A stretch of 64,000 nt of DNA, taken from assembly GCA_026008535.1 (NCBI GenBank), contig BRKX01000007.1, positions 60,377,001-60,441,000 on the forward strand, read 5' to 3'. The position numbers and the translations under genes are program-made. Below, in pieces: positions 46,257 to 58,210 of this stretch. Source of the stretch: Perilla frutescens (lineage: Eukaryota; Streptophyta; Magnoliopsida; Lamiales; Lamiaceae). The stretch's first letter is position 1. Every line of letters begins with the position of its first letter. The notes under the pieces were generated by a model. The model was not told where the DNA came from. It made no database searches and saw nothing but the letters and a program-made list of their open reading frames with translations.

Positions 46257-49200
46257 TTTTATCACATCGAAGCTGGTTTTCCAAGAGATACACGTCTGCC
46301 TTTGCCTACAACACGGCAGGGTGATAAACTGGTGCGGTCTATCATTAAGCCACCCAAGTTGGAGTTGAAGGAGCTGCCCGATCACCTCAAATATGTCCAT
46401 TTGGGTGAAGGAGAGAATTTGCCAGTTATAATCAGTTCATCGTTGACCATGAAGCAGGAAGTCAAGTTGATAGCACTATTGAAGATGCACAAGGAAGCAA
46501 TTGGATGGACCTTGGCCGACATCAAGGGCATAAGTTCCACCATTTGCATTCATCAGATCCAGTTGGAAGAAGGGGCAAAACCAGTGCAAGATCCCCAAAG
46601 GAAGCTGAATCCCTTGATGAAAGAAGCTGTGTTAAAGGAGATTCTAAAGCTGCTCGATATGGGCATTATCTTCCCTGTGCCCGACAATGAGTGGGTAAGT
46701 CCTATTCACGTTGTGCCCAAAAAGTCTGGAATCCAGGTTGTGGAGAATGAAAATAAGGAACTTATTCAGATGAGACTGCAGACCGAATGGAGAGTTTGCA
46801 TTGACTACCGTAAGTTGAATGCAGTCACAAAGAAGGATCATTTTCCTTTGCCTTTCATCGACCAAATGTTGGAGAGGCTTGCGGGAAAATCGTACTTCTG
46901 TTTTCTGGATGGGTATTCTGGTTATATGCAGATCATGGTGTCCCAAGACGATCAAGGCAAAACGACATTCACTTGCCCCTTTGGCACATTTGCCTACAGA
47001 AGGATGCCTTTTGGCCTTTGCAACGCTCCAGACACATTCCAACGATGCATGATGAGTATATTTTCTGATATGCTTGAGACTTGTATTGAGATCTTTATGG
47101 ATAACTTCACGGTTTATGGAGATAGCTTTGATCAATGCCTTGCTCATTTGAGCAAAGTACTTATCCGCTGTGTGGAAAAAGACTTGGTGTTGAATTATGA
47201 GAAGTGTCACTTTATGGTAAGAGAAGGAATCGTGCTGGGACATGTAGTATTCGAGTGAGGAATTGAGGTGGACAGGGCAAAAGTGGAGGTCATTGCCAAA
47301 TTGCCCTATCCCATCAATGTTAAGCAAATTCGGGCATTTTTAGGCCATGCGGGTTTCTATCGTCGATTCATTAAGGACTTCGTAAAGATTGCTCAACCAC
47401 TCACAAACCTACTACAACTGGAGGTAAAATTTGACTTTGATGATGACTGCAAGAAAGCTTTTCATACATTGCAGAATATGTTAGTGTCTTCCTCTATTAT
47501 CCAACCTCCAGATTGGGGAATGCCATTTGAGGTGATGTGCGATGCCAGTGGATTTGCCGTTGGAGCAATTTTGGGCCAGAAAAGAGGCAAGAGAGCTATG
47601 TTATCTATTATGCCTCCAAGACATTAAATGCCGTGCAACGCAACCATACCACCACGGAGAAGGAGCTGTTAGCAGTAGTGTTCGCTTTTGAGAAGTTCCG
47701 TTCCTATCTGCTGGGGGCACAAGTGATTGTTTACACGGATCACGCATCCCTAAAGTACCTACTGTCTAAGAAGGAGTCAAAGCCAAGACTCATAAGGTGG
47801 ATATTGCTCTTACAAGAGTTGGATGTGCAGATCAAAGACAAGACTGGGGCAGAAAACCTGGTTGCAGACCATCTCAGCCGTATGATGGTTGAGAGCAAAG
47901 AGGAAATCACTAAGAATTTTCCAGATGAGCACTTGTATGAGGTTGCGGACAAAACAGCAAAGGAGCCATGGTTTGCCGACATAGTAAACTACCTGGTCGC
48001 AAGGTAGTTTCCAGTTGGTTTGAGTGATTATCAAAGGAATAAGATGAAGTGTGAGTGCAGGTTCTATCTCTGGGAAACACCAACTCTTTGGAAAATTGGA
48101 TCTGATCAAGTCATAAGGAGGTGCATCAGTGATGATGAGGTTCTAGACATCTTGAAGTTCTGCCATAACAATGCATGTGGAGGCCATTTTAGCCTACGTA
48201 GAACAGCAAGAAAGGTATTAGACGGAGGATTTTACTGGCCTACATTATTCAGGGATGCTTATATATTTGTGAAGAAGTGCAAGAATTGCCAGATGATTGG
48301 GAATATTTCTATTCGGGAGGCCATGCCACAAACACCTATCATGCCCGTGGAAGTCTTCGACATATGGGGCATAGATTTCATGGGACCATTTCCCAAGTCA
48401 GGTAATAATCTCTACATTATCCTGGCTGTAGATTATGTGTCCAAGTGGGTGGAGGCAAAAGCCACTCCAACGAACGATTGAAATACAGTGGTGAAGTTCC
48501 TGAGGGCAAAGGTGTTCTGTCACTTCGGAATGCCCAAAGTCCTGATCAGTGATCAAGGGACTCATTTCTGCAACTCAGTCATAAAGAAGATGATGGTAAA
48601 GTATGGGGTCACACACAAGGTTACTACTGCATATCACCCCCAGGCAAATGGACAAGCAAAAGTCTCAAACAGGGAGATCAAAAATATTCTGGAGAAAGTC
48701 GTTGGACCAAGGCGCAAAGACTGGAGCAATCACTTGGAAGATGCTCTGTGGGCATATCGCATAGCCTACAAGACACCTATTGGGATGTCTCCTTATAGGC
48801 TAGTTTTTGGAAAGTATTGCAATTTGCCCGTGGGAATGGAGCATAAAGCATTTTGGGCAATCAAGAAGTTGAATTTCAATAATGAATGCGCGGGAATTGA
48901 GAGGAAGCTGCAGATCCAAGAATTGGAAGAATTGAGGTCCGAGGCCTATGATAATGCTGTGATATATAAGGAAAGGACCAACAGATACCACGATGCACTC
49001 GCAAGGGGCAAACAGTTACTCTGTGGGCAAAAGGTACTCGTGTTTAACTCAAAGCTCAAATTACATGCGGGCAAATTGAAGTCAAAATGGATGGGCCCCT
49101 ATCTGGTGCAACATCAACACCCAAGTGGAGCAATCGATCTGGTGAACCCAAAAGATGGGTGCGAATTTCGAGTCAATGGCCAGAGGGTGAAACCATATTT

Positions 49201-49261
49201 CGAGCAAGAGAAGGAAACTTGGGTAGAAACCCAAATTTTGAGCAGTCCTGAGTACTACTGA
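46257..49261 (+). pseudogene. Athila-type pol of element E
   Basis: RT (CIDYRKLNAVTKKDHFPLPF, FLDGYSGYMQI), RNase H (YYASKTLNAVQ, YTDHASLKYLL, VADHLSR) and integrase (zinc-binding HNNACGGHF and CKNCQ, then GIDFMGPF and ISDQGTHF). It has a TGA at 47256, a frameshift near 47590, TAG at 48005 and TGA at 48479. The second Asp of the RT catalytic pair is Asn (FMDN; AAC at 47103-47105). The integrase Glu, 35 residues after the second Asp, is Lys (AAA at 48659-48661). Both changes are single G-to-A transitions. The enzymes would be inactive even if the frame were intact. Confidence 0.93.
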
Positions 49262-49831
49262 AGGCACAACATGATCGAGCCAAAGACCTTAAACAAAGGC
49301 GCTGGACGGGAGGCAACCCGGTTTGTTTACTTGCTTTAATTTTAATTATGTTTGTTATTTGTATTTTGTTTGTGAATTAACGCTGCAGGAAGGCAAAGAC
49401 TGGAAACGCATCACTGTGGGCAAAGTAATGTGCACGGCACAGCAAGGTTTAAGTGTGGGTGGGCACTGTAGCAGATTTGACTAATTGGACACGAACAACA
49501 GCTGTAGAGATGGTTGGTTTTCCCCATGCAGTGTTGATAATGGTTGAAAATTGAGGCAAAAAAAAAGGAGAGTGAGGGGGAGATGATATATCCATATAAT
49601 TATTTTAAATTAAACATATTTCCCTCCTCAATTCAAAATCCCCCAAATCTCTCAAAATTAGGCACAACCGTTCCCTAATTTCTCGGCCACGATCTCTCTG
49701 CACAAACCCACCGCTCTCTCAACACCCCACGTCCCCAGAAGCATTCAAATACCCCCCCACTCTTGATTTCTCACAAATCGAGCAAAGCAAACCCTACCTC
49801 TCAAATTTCCCCAACCCCCTGTCAAAGAAAA
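49262..49831 (+). other. Spacer between E's pol and its extra ORF
   Basis: Noncoding, with a pyrimidine-rich, C-rich part just before the ORF (49690-49830). An in-frame ATG at 49763 precedes the start I chose. Confidence 0.5.
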
Positions 49832-51940
49832 ATGGTGAAGGCGAAGAAAACCGGAGACACTACCAAGCGAGGAACACGTAGCAGTGCCCACAATGCCGGC
49901 GAATCATCACAAGAAACAACTCAAACCACCCAGTCGACCCAGATAGAGCAGTCAACACAAAACACCGAACCCGTTCTAAACCCCTCACCAATCCAGACCA
50001 TTCTGCCACAACACCCACCGCTCCCGCCGCCGCAAGCAGAGAAAAAGAAACGAGCACCGCCGAAGACTAAGGGCGGTGTGTCGAAGAAGAAGAAAGTTGA
50101 GGCTGATAAGGGCAAACCTCAGAACCCGCCACTAGCTGGGCAAAACCCTGACCCAACTCCCGCACCTGAGAAGCCACCAACTCCTGAGAAGCCGCAGACA
50201 CCCCAACCCAGCGAAGAATCAAACGATTCTGAGCCTGAAAAGGAACTAGAGAAAGACGGGGAGGACGATGGTGGACCAGAGAAAGAAGATGAGGCAGAGG
50301 AAGAAAAACAAAATGGCAGCGGCGATGAAGAAGAAGACGGCGATGAAGAAGACGGCGATGATGAGACTGAAGGCGAGAGCGTGGAAGAAGACGACAAAGA
50401 AGAGGAGAAATTAGAGCAGGATCATCAAAAGGAGAAGGAGAAAGAACCAGAACTGGAAAAAGAGAAAGAGGAATCGATGGAGGACGACAAAGTTGCCTCA
50501 TAAGGATCTACCTCTGAGAATGCCCATAGCCAGTCTAAGCAACCAAAACAGGCACAACCCGATCCACCCGCAGAGAAGAAAAAGTCGAAGAAGGCAAAAC
50601 CACAGGAGGTCTCGAAAGAGGCACAGAGGGAACCAAATCAAAGCAAGGGTCCTGATATGCCCGAAAAGCCTAAGAGCAAGTCAAAGGGAACCAAGTCAAC
50701 CAGCAAAGAGTCAAGGAAGCCAGTCAGCAAGGAGTCGAAGAAACAAGAGAAGCTACCCACCAAGAGGAGGCTAGAAGTGGAGCAATCCAACAATGAAGAG
50801 GAAGAGAAGTCAGTGCACAGTGAGGAAGTGGAACCGGAAATCCAAATCATCCCAGCTCCTGTTCAATCCTATGTGCCCGCAAAGGTGAAAAAAGGCACAA
50901 AAAGCAGGGTGCCACTCAAAACCTTGCCACGCCGCTTGGCGAAGGAGAAGAAGGAGGATCCAAGTAGCTCAAGACAAGGAATTGTCGAGAGATTGAACAA
51001 GAAGAAACATATGCCCATGTACGTTCCTCATGATAGCACGCTAAATAAACTTGCAGTCATGGACCAAGTGTATGAATACTTTTCCAACATCGGTTGGGAG
51101 CAAGTACTAGGCTGGAGGAACACGGTACGCCCTTCTTTAACCACTGAATTCCTTTCCTCGTATGAGTTTAAACCAGTGCAGGGATTTGGTCTGGAGACAC
51201 CCGGAGTTGTGAACTTCTATATAGCTGGAGAAAGCTATAGCATGTCAATCTCAGGATTGAATCTGTTGTTGGACTTCATCCAACCAAAAGATGTGCATGC
51301 AAAGTGGTACAAGGAAGCAGCAACCAGTGTCGGTGATGATTGGAGTCCAAACATTCAGCAATGGTGGGAGAAAATTGGAGGCAAAGGCTTCTATCTTTCG
51401 GGCTCAAGCAAGGACAAGCACCTCTCTAACCATGCCCTCCAGATTTGCCATAGATGGATGGCATTCAACCTTTATGGACGGAAGGATGGCATAGGCCAAG
51501 TGCACAAGCGGAAGGTCAACCTCGGCTACATTCTGGCGGTCCAATTACAGGCTCAGACCAGCAACACCAGAGCAACTGTTGTAGCTTTGGGCATGTTCGT
51601 GGCTAGAGTGTTTGAAGGTTTGAAAGGTGGCGACCTCGACGACATCTTTGACGGGTATCCAGAGCTTGACGAAGCGACAGAGTATCTCGATGCCCAGAGG
51701 CTGGAGCGGATGCAGCTAGTTGGGTTCACTGAAGATAACACCCCATACTTCTTCCATTTTGACGAGCCAACATACTTTGACAAGAGAAAGGCCCCCAAGG
51801 CACAAGAAGGACCGAGCAGGGCACAGAGCAGTGCAAATTCAAAGAAGCTTGAAAGAGTTGAGAAAGCCCTGCAGAGCATTTGTGTTCATCTTGGGTTAGA
51901 CTACCCCTCCTCTCCTCAAATCATGTTTTATCCCCAGTAG
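49832..51940 (+). pseudogene. ATHILA ORF-1-like ORF of element E
   Basis: One frame of about 702 codons, broken only by TAA at 50501-50503. ATG chosen at 49832 (MVKAKKTGDTTKRG), the likely Athila-type start. The N-terminal half is low-complexity: Pro-rich, then a long Glu/Asp and Lys run, probably disordered. The C-terminal half (about 51000-51800) is a folded domain with HALQICHRWMAFNLYGR and a conserved Trp-rich part (NIQQWWEKIGG). It resembles the Arabidopsis retrotransposon ORF-1 family (from memory). No signal peptide or membrane segment is evident, so an envelope role is not supported. Function unknown. Confidence 0.8.
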
Positions 51941-53087
51941 TTTAGGATTTTTTTTATTTGTGTGTTTAGCGTCTACTTTTGTTTTTATATTGGCGTCTGT
52001 GTAGATATAGTCTGTTTTGGGCATATCTAACCCACATTACTGCTTGTGCCCGCAAGGGTACTTTGCACAGCAAGTGTGTGGGAGGGATATGCCTAGGTCT
52101 TTGTGTTTGTATGTTTTTATTTTGTGTGTGCATGTTGAGTCTACAGCATATAAGTCATAGATTGACATTGGGCATATATGAACATAAATTTATTTTTAGG
52201 CAGATGGAATTAATCAATCGCATGTGAAAGCAATATATAACTACCCAGTGAGCTTTGAGCCCAAATTAACATTTGCGACTTCTTTTTATGTGTTTAAATT
52301 CCACTACCTCATTTGATGCTTACTTGCTTGTGCCCTGTCAAACTTGATTTCATGCATGCTTAGATGATTAAGGCATTTTCTTTCATCGTTATTTGGCCAT
52401 ATTATTCACTGAAAAATGTTTCCCATTGCTGCCATTATTTGAGCCTGCTTAATTGTTCATGACCTACGTTCTGAAAATCTCTCTTTAAAGAGTATCTTAT
52501 GACTGGGAATGAAACCTTTATGCTCGTATTGGTAGCATATTTAAGCCAAATAGTGACAGGATGCCAGAAATGGGCCAAAGAAAGAAAATAAATAAAAAAT
52601 AAAAAATAATAAAAAGTGTTTGAATTTTTATTCTCCCCAGGTTGTTATGTGGGCACAAAGCTGCCAGTGCTGATTTTGCCCGAATACTATTGAAGGTAGC
52701 CAGTTCCTAAATATTTTCAACCTTGATCCGCATGCTCCATTACAGCCTTCACAAGACCTTTTGATATACATGCATGTGAATATTGTAAATTGTTTATACA
52801 GTGTGTTTGCAAGTTTGTTGATGATAATTTGGTGGAATTGTTGAGAGTAATCACTTAACCTAAACACTCGAGAAAAAGGCGAGCTGAGTGCACACTACAA
52901 TAGTAGCCTAAGTTTGATTGATTCGATTTGCCTGCATCATTATGTTCAAACTGTTATGCCCTTTATCAACTTATGATTCATATGTTGTATTGTCTTGTTT
53001 TGAGTCATTTGAGTCTTCTGTTTTTTGCTGTTTCGAGTTAAAGTTGCATTCATACTTGAGGACAAGTATAGTCCAAGTGTGTGGGTG
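51941..53087 (+). other. E's 3' untranslated region
   Basis: About 1.1 kb, T-rich, without coding content. It ends in AAGTGTGTGGGTG, the probable polypurine tract (53075-53087), directly before the 3' LTR. Confidence 0.65.
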
Positions 53088-54673
53088 TGATGAAGACTCA
53101 TATTTGTGCTTTTTTCCTTTATCTTTTTACACCCTTTTAAGTGTTTAGTATAGAGTCTAGTCTAGTTTTGGGGGTAAAGCTGATTGCAGAAAGATGAGGG
53201 CACAAAACCACCACAACAGGCACAGACAGGTGCTATTTATGCTGAGGGCGCAAAGGACTGATTTGCCTGCCAAGGACCCAGTCAAAGTTGTTGCGAGAAT
53301 TACGCAACAGAATCGCGGGACAGCTCCTATATGCATGTGGAGGTGATGTGGCGGTTAGTTCCAAGTCTTGGGGAGGTCCAAACACGTTGGGAATGAAGTG
53401 GGGACATCAGGAAGCTACTGGAGGCGCTAGGGTTTGTTGGTATCACTCATAAAAACAAGGAAGAACATGGAGCATGAAGATGAGGAAGTGGAGGAGTGCA
53501 AGAACCCCTGCGTGAGTGAAATCTGGGCTGCTTGAAGCCTTAATTCAGTTGCTATAAATACTTTTACCTGTTTTTCATATAACACACTCATTTTTGCACC
53601 TCGAAGATACAATTTCCCGTTTTCGTACTTAGTTTATTTACTGGATATTCTGTCTGTCTAAAGCTGGCGGTTTGCCCGCATAAAGGTAGTTCAGTTGTCT
53701 TGTTGGCAAAACTGGGGTTGGGCCTAGAAGTTAATCGAGTTATTTTCTTTCCAAGTAAGATGTCTTTTATCATTTCTTTTACTTCCGTTTCTATGTTTAG
53801 TGTCTAAGTATCCACTGTTCAAGTCAAAGTAATGGTCTAAGGGTAGAATATGTGCATGAGGTAATTGGACTTTAACGCCTTAAGGGTTCACAATCTTAAC
53901 TTGTTTTTCACTTAGACATAGGTAAAGGGTGGTTGGAGATGAAGGCGCGCATTTTTGATTAACTGGTACTAGTGTTAGTTACGTGGGAGTGTATAGGTGA
54001 CCCATGCCTGGATACCCGCATAGTAACAAGTCCAGGGGTGACAACCTTGGTAGTTAAGATTGAGTAGTATATGCAGGCACAAGACCGTGTCAAACCTACT
54101 AGAATCGGGTCACTTTTACCCTCAAAGTTGCTATACTTGCAAAACCTTTGTGTGATTCTCCCCTTAAGTTCCTGTATAGTTAGGTCCCTAGGTGCCGATC
54201 GTATCATCTAGATGATATAATATAAGAAGTGATTGGGGAGTGGCCGATCATATCCATTTTCTATAACCGGTTAACCCTCAAAGTGACAATTACCCATATT
54301 TGTCCATAGGGATTCGATTTTTGATCTTTCTGCTAGTGTGGGCACAACGGGTAGTAGCGGTAATTACATATGTTTTACCCGGGATTACGCATACCTACCG
54401 AATGACTTGATGCTTTGACTTGAACACTTTTATTACTGATATTTTCTTTTGTGATTTCCTTTTCAGCATTTAGTTAGTTTAAGTTTATTAGCAAGGTTTT
54501 TAGAGTGACACTGAAGACCTAAACCAAAACTAAGAAAAGACAGAAGGTTATGAACACTCCTCGTGGGATCAACATCCGTCTTCACCAGCTATACTAGCCG
54601 TTAAGGGTAGATTAAGCATTTGTGGACTATTTGCCCGCAAGTGTATTTTGCACACTAAAACGACAGTGTGCCA
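53088..54673 (+). repeat. Element E 3' LTR
   Basis: 1586 bp, uninterrupted. It has a 24-bp segment at 53841-53864 absent from the 5' LTR. The position matching D's insertion point (GGGGTGACAACC near 54041) shows the empty site. Confidence 0.95.
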
Positions 54674-54678
54674 GTCAA

Positions 54679-56863
54679 CCACAGTACATCTTTGTTTATC
54701 AAAGATGACAGTGAAGTTGTCATCACAGAGCTGGCTGATACTGATGAGGTTTGCTGTAAGACCTTGGACGTGTGATACATTGGCCATCATTGGAAGACCA
54801 GGACCGTTCAAGATACCATGTCCCACAATTTTGCTATTCGTTCCTCCCCCAAATGTGACTTCGCTACCATTGATCTTTTGGTAGTTGGTCAGATAACGTT
54901 GAGATCCAGTCATGTGGCGAGAACACCCGCTGTCAAAGTACCAAGTTGTCGAATCATCAGATATTGATGCAGTGAAGACAACTTTACAGGTGTCTTTGGA
55001 GACAGCTTTGGGCTTCCAGACCAAGTTCTTTGTTTTGTCACTTTTGACTGAAAGTCCTGATTTTGAGGCTTGTGTTCTCAAATGAATCTCCTTTTTATGT
55101 TCTTGCAGAAACCTATGGCAGAAAGGTTTTATGTGTCCAGGGAGAAAATAATAGTGACAACCAAATCTCCTACGCTTCTTACTCACTGATGAAGTGGAGT
55201 GACCTTCTTGAGCTTTTACAAAGGGTTTTCCACTTGTGGATAGAATTTGAGTAAATGCAGTTTTTACAGTTTTATCATAACCTATGCCATGAGAAGTTAC
55301 CTGAGTGTGTGCAAGGACTTCATCAAGTTTAGAAGTACCTGTGTTGAACTTTTTGAATGTTTCCTTTGCAAGATTGAGTTGAATCCTCATATCATCAATC
55401 TCTGCATCTTTCTTTGTCAACATTACTTCCAACTTTGCAAGAGACGCATTCTGATTAGTGGATTCATCATTGAGTGACTCAATTTCCTTGCATTGTTTGA
55501 TCCACTTAGCATGCAGCTCCTTATAGAGTTCCTGCAACTTTATTAGCAACTCCAGAGTTTCTTCCTCAGTAACTTCTTCTTCCTCATCTGCAGAGGTTAT
55601 TACAGTATTGAAACAGAAAAGAGTTTCATAATAGGACTCATCATACCTGTCTGAAGTTATCTCAACTTCTGTGAGCTTTGAGTTAACCATTTCAGAACAT
55701 ACTGCAGTTAAGGCTGCGTGCTCGTTGGTTGCTTCATCTAAGATTTCTTCCACAAATATTCTAGAGGTGTCCAGCTCACTGTCGCTAAGAGATAGGAATG
55801 TGACAGGCTTTCCAAGTTTCCTAAAAGTGTTGGCACATTCGTTAGCAAAGTGCCCATAGACTTTGCACTCATAGCATTGGACTTTGGAGAAATCTTTCAC
55901 TTCTTTTGGTCTAAAGTGATCTGATGCACCACGCTTTATAATCTTGAGTTCTGTTCCAGGTGAGTTCATCTTTTCATAAATCACCAAAGGTCCGGACGAG
56001 TTATGACGAGGCTTACGTTGTTCATAACTTCCCTTCTGTTATTTTCCTTTATTTGCTCGAATGAGAGTGTTGAGTCTTTTGGTGAGAAGAGCATAGTCTG
56101 GATTCATTTCACTGATTTCTTCAACATCTTCATCATCATATTCGTCATAGGGTGAAGTTGACTTTGAAGTTGATCCAGCTGTCAGGGCAATTCCCTTTTT
56201 CTTTGACCCACCCTTCTCATTCATTTCCATTTCGTAGGTCTTCAGGTCATTCATCAGCTTTGTGAAGTCCAAACATCTAGTGGTTGTTGCCGTGTCAATA
56301 GCAACAACCTTCATATCAAAACGACGTGTTAGAGTTCGCAAAGCTTTAGAAACTAACCTTTTGTTGGTGATTGGATCACCAAGATCAGTACACTTATTTG
56401 CAATCTCTAGCAATTTGTTGCAATATTCTCCAACTGTTTCATCTTCCACCATCATCATGTTCTCAAATTTTGTGGTGAGAATACGATGACGTGATTCTTT
56501 AATTCCAACATCGCCTTCGCAATGTTGTTGAAGGATATCCCATGCTTCTTTGGTCGACTCACAATTTCTTATGAGTTTGAACATCTGAATGTCCAAGGAA
56601 GACTGAATTGCATTGATTGCTTTGTCATTGAAGGTTTCATCTTCGTTTTGTGACCTGGTCCATTCTTCTGGAGGGGTACGAATTGTATCTCCTTCGGCAT
56701 CAATGGTTTTGGGATGCGTCCATGCCTTTTGAACAGTATTCCAAGCTCTTGCATCAATGGATTTGATGCACGCTCTCATTCGAACTTTCCAAAAGGAATA
56801 GTTCATGCCATCGAGAACAGGAGGTTTGTTAAACAACGGGTTTGAGCAATCCATTGTACTCAC
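54679..56863 (-). pseudogene. Element C gag-protease
   Basis: Minus strand, from MSTMDCSNPLFNKPPVLDG. A UBN2-type Gag (MNYSFWKVRMRA, AKEAWDILQQH-like) runs to 56042, where TAA (56041-56039) interrupts the frame. The same frame continues with zinc knuckle CYECKVYGHFANEC, a coiled-coil-prone acidic part (about 55650-55300), and the protease motif WYFDSGCSRHMTG near 54920. It is then cut by element E at 54678. The frame resumes in integrase at 31185. Apart from the one stop, the coding part is intact. Confidence 0.9.
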
Positions 56864-56900
56864 GAAAATAGAATCCCCACTTAGTGTGTCAAGTGTTCGC

Positions 56901-56914
56901 TCTTGATGCCAATT
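56901..56914 (-). other. Primer-binding site of element C
   Basis: The minus strand reads TTGGCATCAAGAGC one base after the LTR end, a variant of the initiator-Met site. Confidence 0.8.
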
Positions 56915-56915
56915 G

Positions 56916-57509
56916 AAGAAACCGAACTCTCGGTTCTGACAGAGTTATGATCAAAGTTATATCTAAAGTTGAGACAACTTTGTATATGCAGTGGAATTTA
57001 GAAACACATAATGGATTGAAAAATTTCACGAGATTATATTTCTATAATCTCGCAAAGTGCCTCAGGGTGAAATATTCACTATATGAGTTTGTGCATTACA
57101 AAAACACTACAAGTAAACTCTTACTAAACTTAAGACACTTTATCTCTTCCTTCGCAGAAGGTTGTGACTAAAGTTGTCTTAACTAACACTTGTAGGAAAC
57201 TAGAATCTCTCAATACAGATCTAAAAATATATCTCTCTTAATTCGTCTACTCTATACAAATGATTCCTATTTATACAAAACAATATACTTGGTCTCTACT
57301 ATAAATAACAACTTGATCTTTCCATGAACTTCATTCCTATATTTGCGCCGTACGTCCGCAACTTCCATAACAACCTTTTGACTCAATCAATCTTTAGTCA
57401 AGCGCAACAAACTTCCTAGAATATCTCAACCTATTATCTTCCTGCACAAGCAAACAAAGAAAGACGGAACAAAACAATATCCAAACTAATAACAAACCAA
57501 CCGGTTTCA
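56916..57509 (-). repeat. Element C 5' LTR
   Basis: 594 bp, uninterrupted. It contains the intact sequence around TGTAT at 56981-56985 where A inserted in the other LTR. Confidence 0.95.
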
Positions 57510-57672
57510 ATAATCATTAAATCTGAAAATTTAAGCACGTAAATTTATCATCAAAATCTAATGAAATTTTCGAGACTTATCATAGAATTAATCCTAGATT
57601 AACACCAATACTTGCTCTCATATCAGTTGTTGGGGTTTTTTTTGAATTACGACCCGCAGGATCTAATCGGAT
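57510..57672 (-). mobile_element. Copia element B, right part
   Basis: Continues B's leader after element C. It includes a primer site TGATATGAGAGC (57625-57614, minus strand) and then only about 45 bp of the 5' LTR (57628-57672, complement of ...CCCCAACA). After CTAATCGGAT the match with 2300-2345 stops and tandem-repeat sequence begins, so most of B's 5' LTR is lost and no target duplication can be assigned. Confidence 0.8.
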
Positions 57673-58210
57673 GTTACCCAATGTCTGTCAATGTTTGTTA
57701 TTACATGCGGAGCCATCTTGTGCGTGCCAAATTATCAGCTGATGTTCTGCCGATGTCTGTCGATGTTTGTTATTGTGCGCGTAGCGATCTGAGCACGCGC
57801 ATGCCTTGTGTGCGCACGCTTTGTGCCCGCACGCATGCACCCGAGACCAAATTATCAGCTGATGTTCTACCAATGCTCAAAAATTATCAGTCGATATTAT
57901 ACCGATGTCTGTCGATGTTCTGTCGATATTTTTTATTGCATGCGTGCACAGCTTGTGCGCGCCGGGTCTTGAGTGCAGTTATGAATAATTTAGTGCAGTT
58001 AAGAAGAAAATCGTGTGCATGCTTTGTGCCCGCACGTGCGCACTTGAGGCCAAATGGTCAGCAGTTGTTCTACCGATGTTCGGAAATTATCAGTCGATAT
58101 TATGTCGATGTCTGCCGATGTTCTGTCGATGTTTGTGATTTCATGCATGGAAGGCTTTTACATGCCGGGTCTTGAGCATGGTTAAGAACAATTCAACGCG
58201 CAATTAAGAA
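57673..58210 (+). repeat. Imperfect tandem repeat (~190 bp units)
   Basis: Phrases AAATTATCAG, GATGTTCT, CCGATGTCTGTCGATG, a GC-rich TTTGTGCCCGCACG and GGGTCTTGAG recur in order. The clearest pair of units starts near 57848 and 58042. Earlier units are shorter. An open frame spans it, but the residues simply follow the repeat, so I do not call a gene. Confidence 0.7.

Larger units (their letters stand above)
31186..54673 (+). mobile_element. Athila-type Ty3/Gypsy element E (split by D)
   Basis: A plus-strand Gypsy element flanked by GTCAA at 31181-31185 and 54674-54678. Its 5' LTR is split by D. Outside D it has an Asp-type primer site, gag-protease, RT-RNase H-integrase (Gypsy order), an ORF resembling the ATHILA ORF-1 family and a 3' LTR. 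The 5' LTR without D is 1562 bp and the 3' LTR is 1586 bp; a single 24-bp indel explains the difference exactly. By eye the LTRs differ at roughly 3 percent. RT and integrase each have a catalytic residue changed. Confidence 0.95.
6074..57509 (-). mobile_element. Copia element C (split by A, F and E)
   Basis: Minus-strand Ty1/Copia element split into four pieces by later insertions. Minus-strand order: 5' LTR (57509-56916), primer site, gag-protease, [E], integrase and start of RT, [F], rest of RT and RNase H, an extra ORF, polypurine tract, and 3' LTR (16080-15552 plus 6145-6074, split by A). The LTRs are about 595 bp, begin TGAAACCGG and end TTCTTCA on the minus strand. The flanking duplication is imperfect (ATCAT at 6069-6073, ATAAT at 57510-57514). 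The extra ORF after pol and the Gag type suggest a SIRE/Maximus-like lineage; this is inference. The LTRs differ at roughly 4 percent by eye, more than those of A, which fits the nesting. Confidence 0.9.

Noticed and set aside
50067..50501. Minus-strand open frames opposite E's extra ORF
   Set aside because: Shadows of the Glu/Lys-rich coding strand, giving Ser/Leu-rich nonsense.
57612..58175. 187-codon open frame across the right tandem repeat
   Set aside because: Its residues follow the repeat units, composition is Cys/Arg-rich from GC-rich blocks, and no domain is visible.
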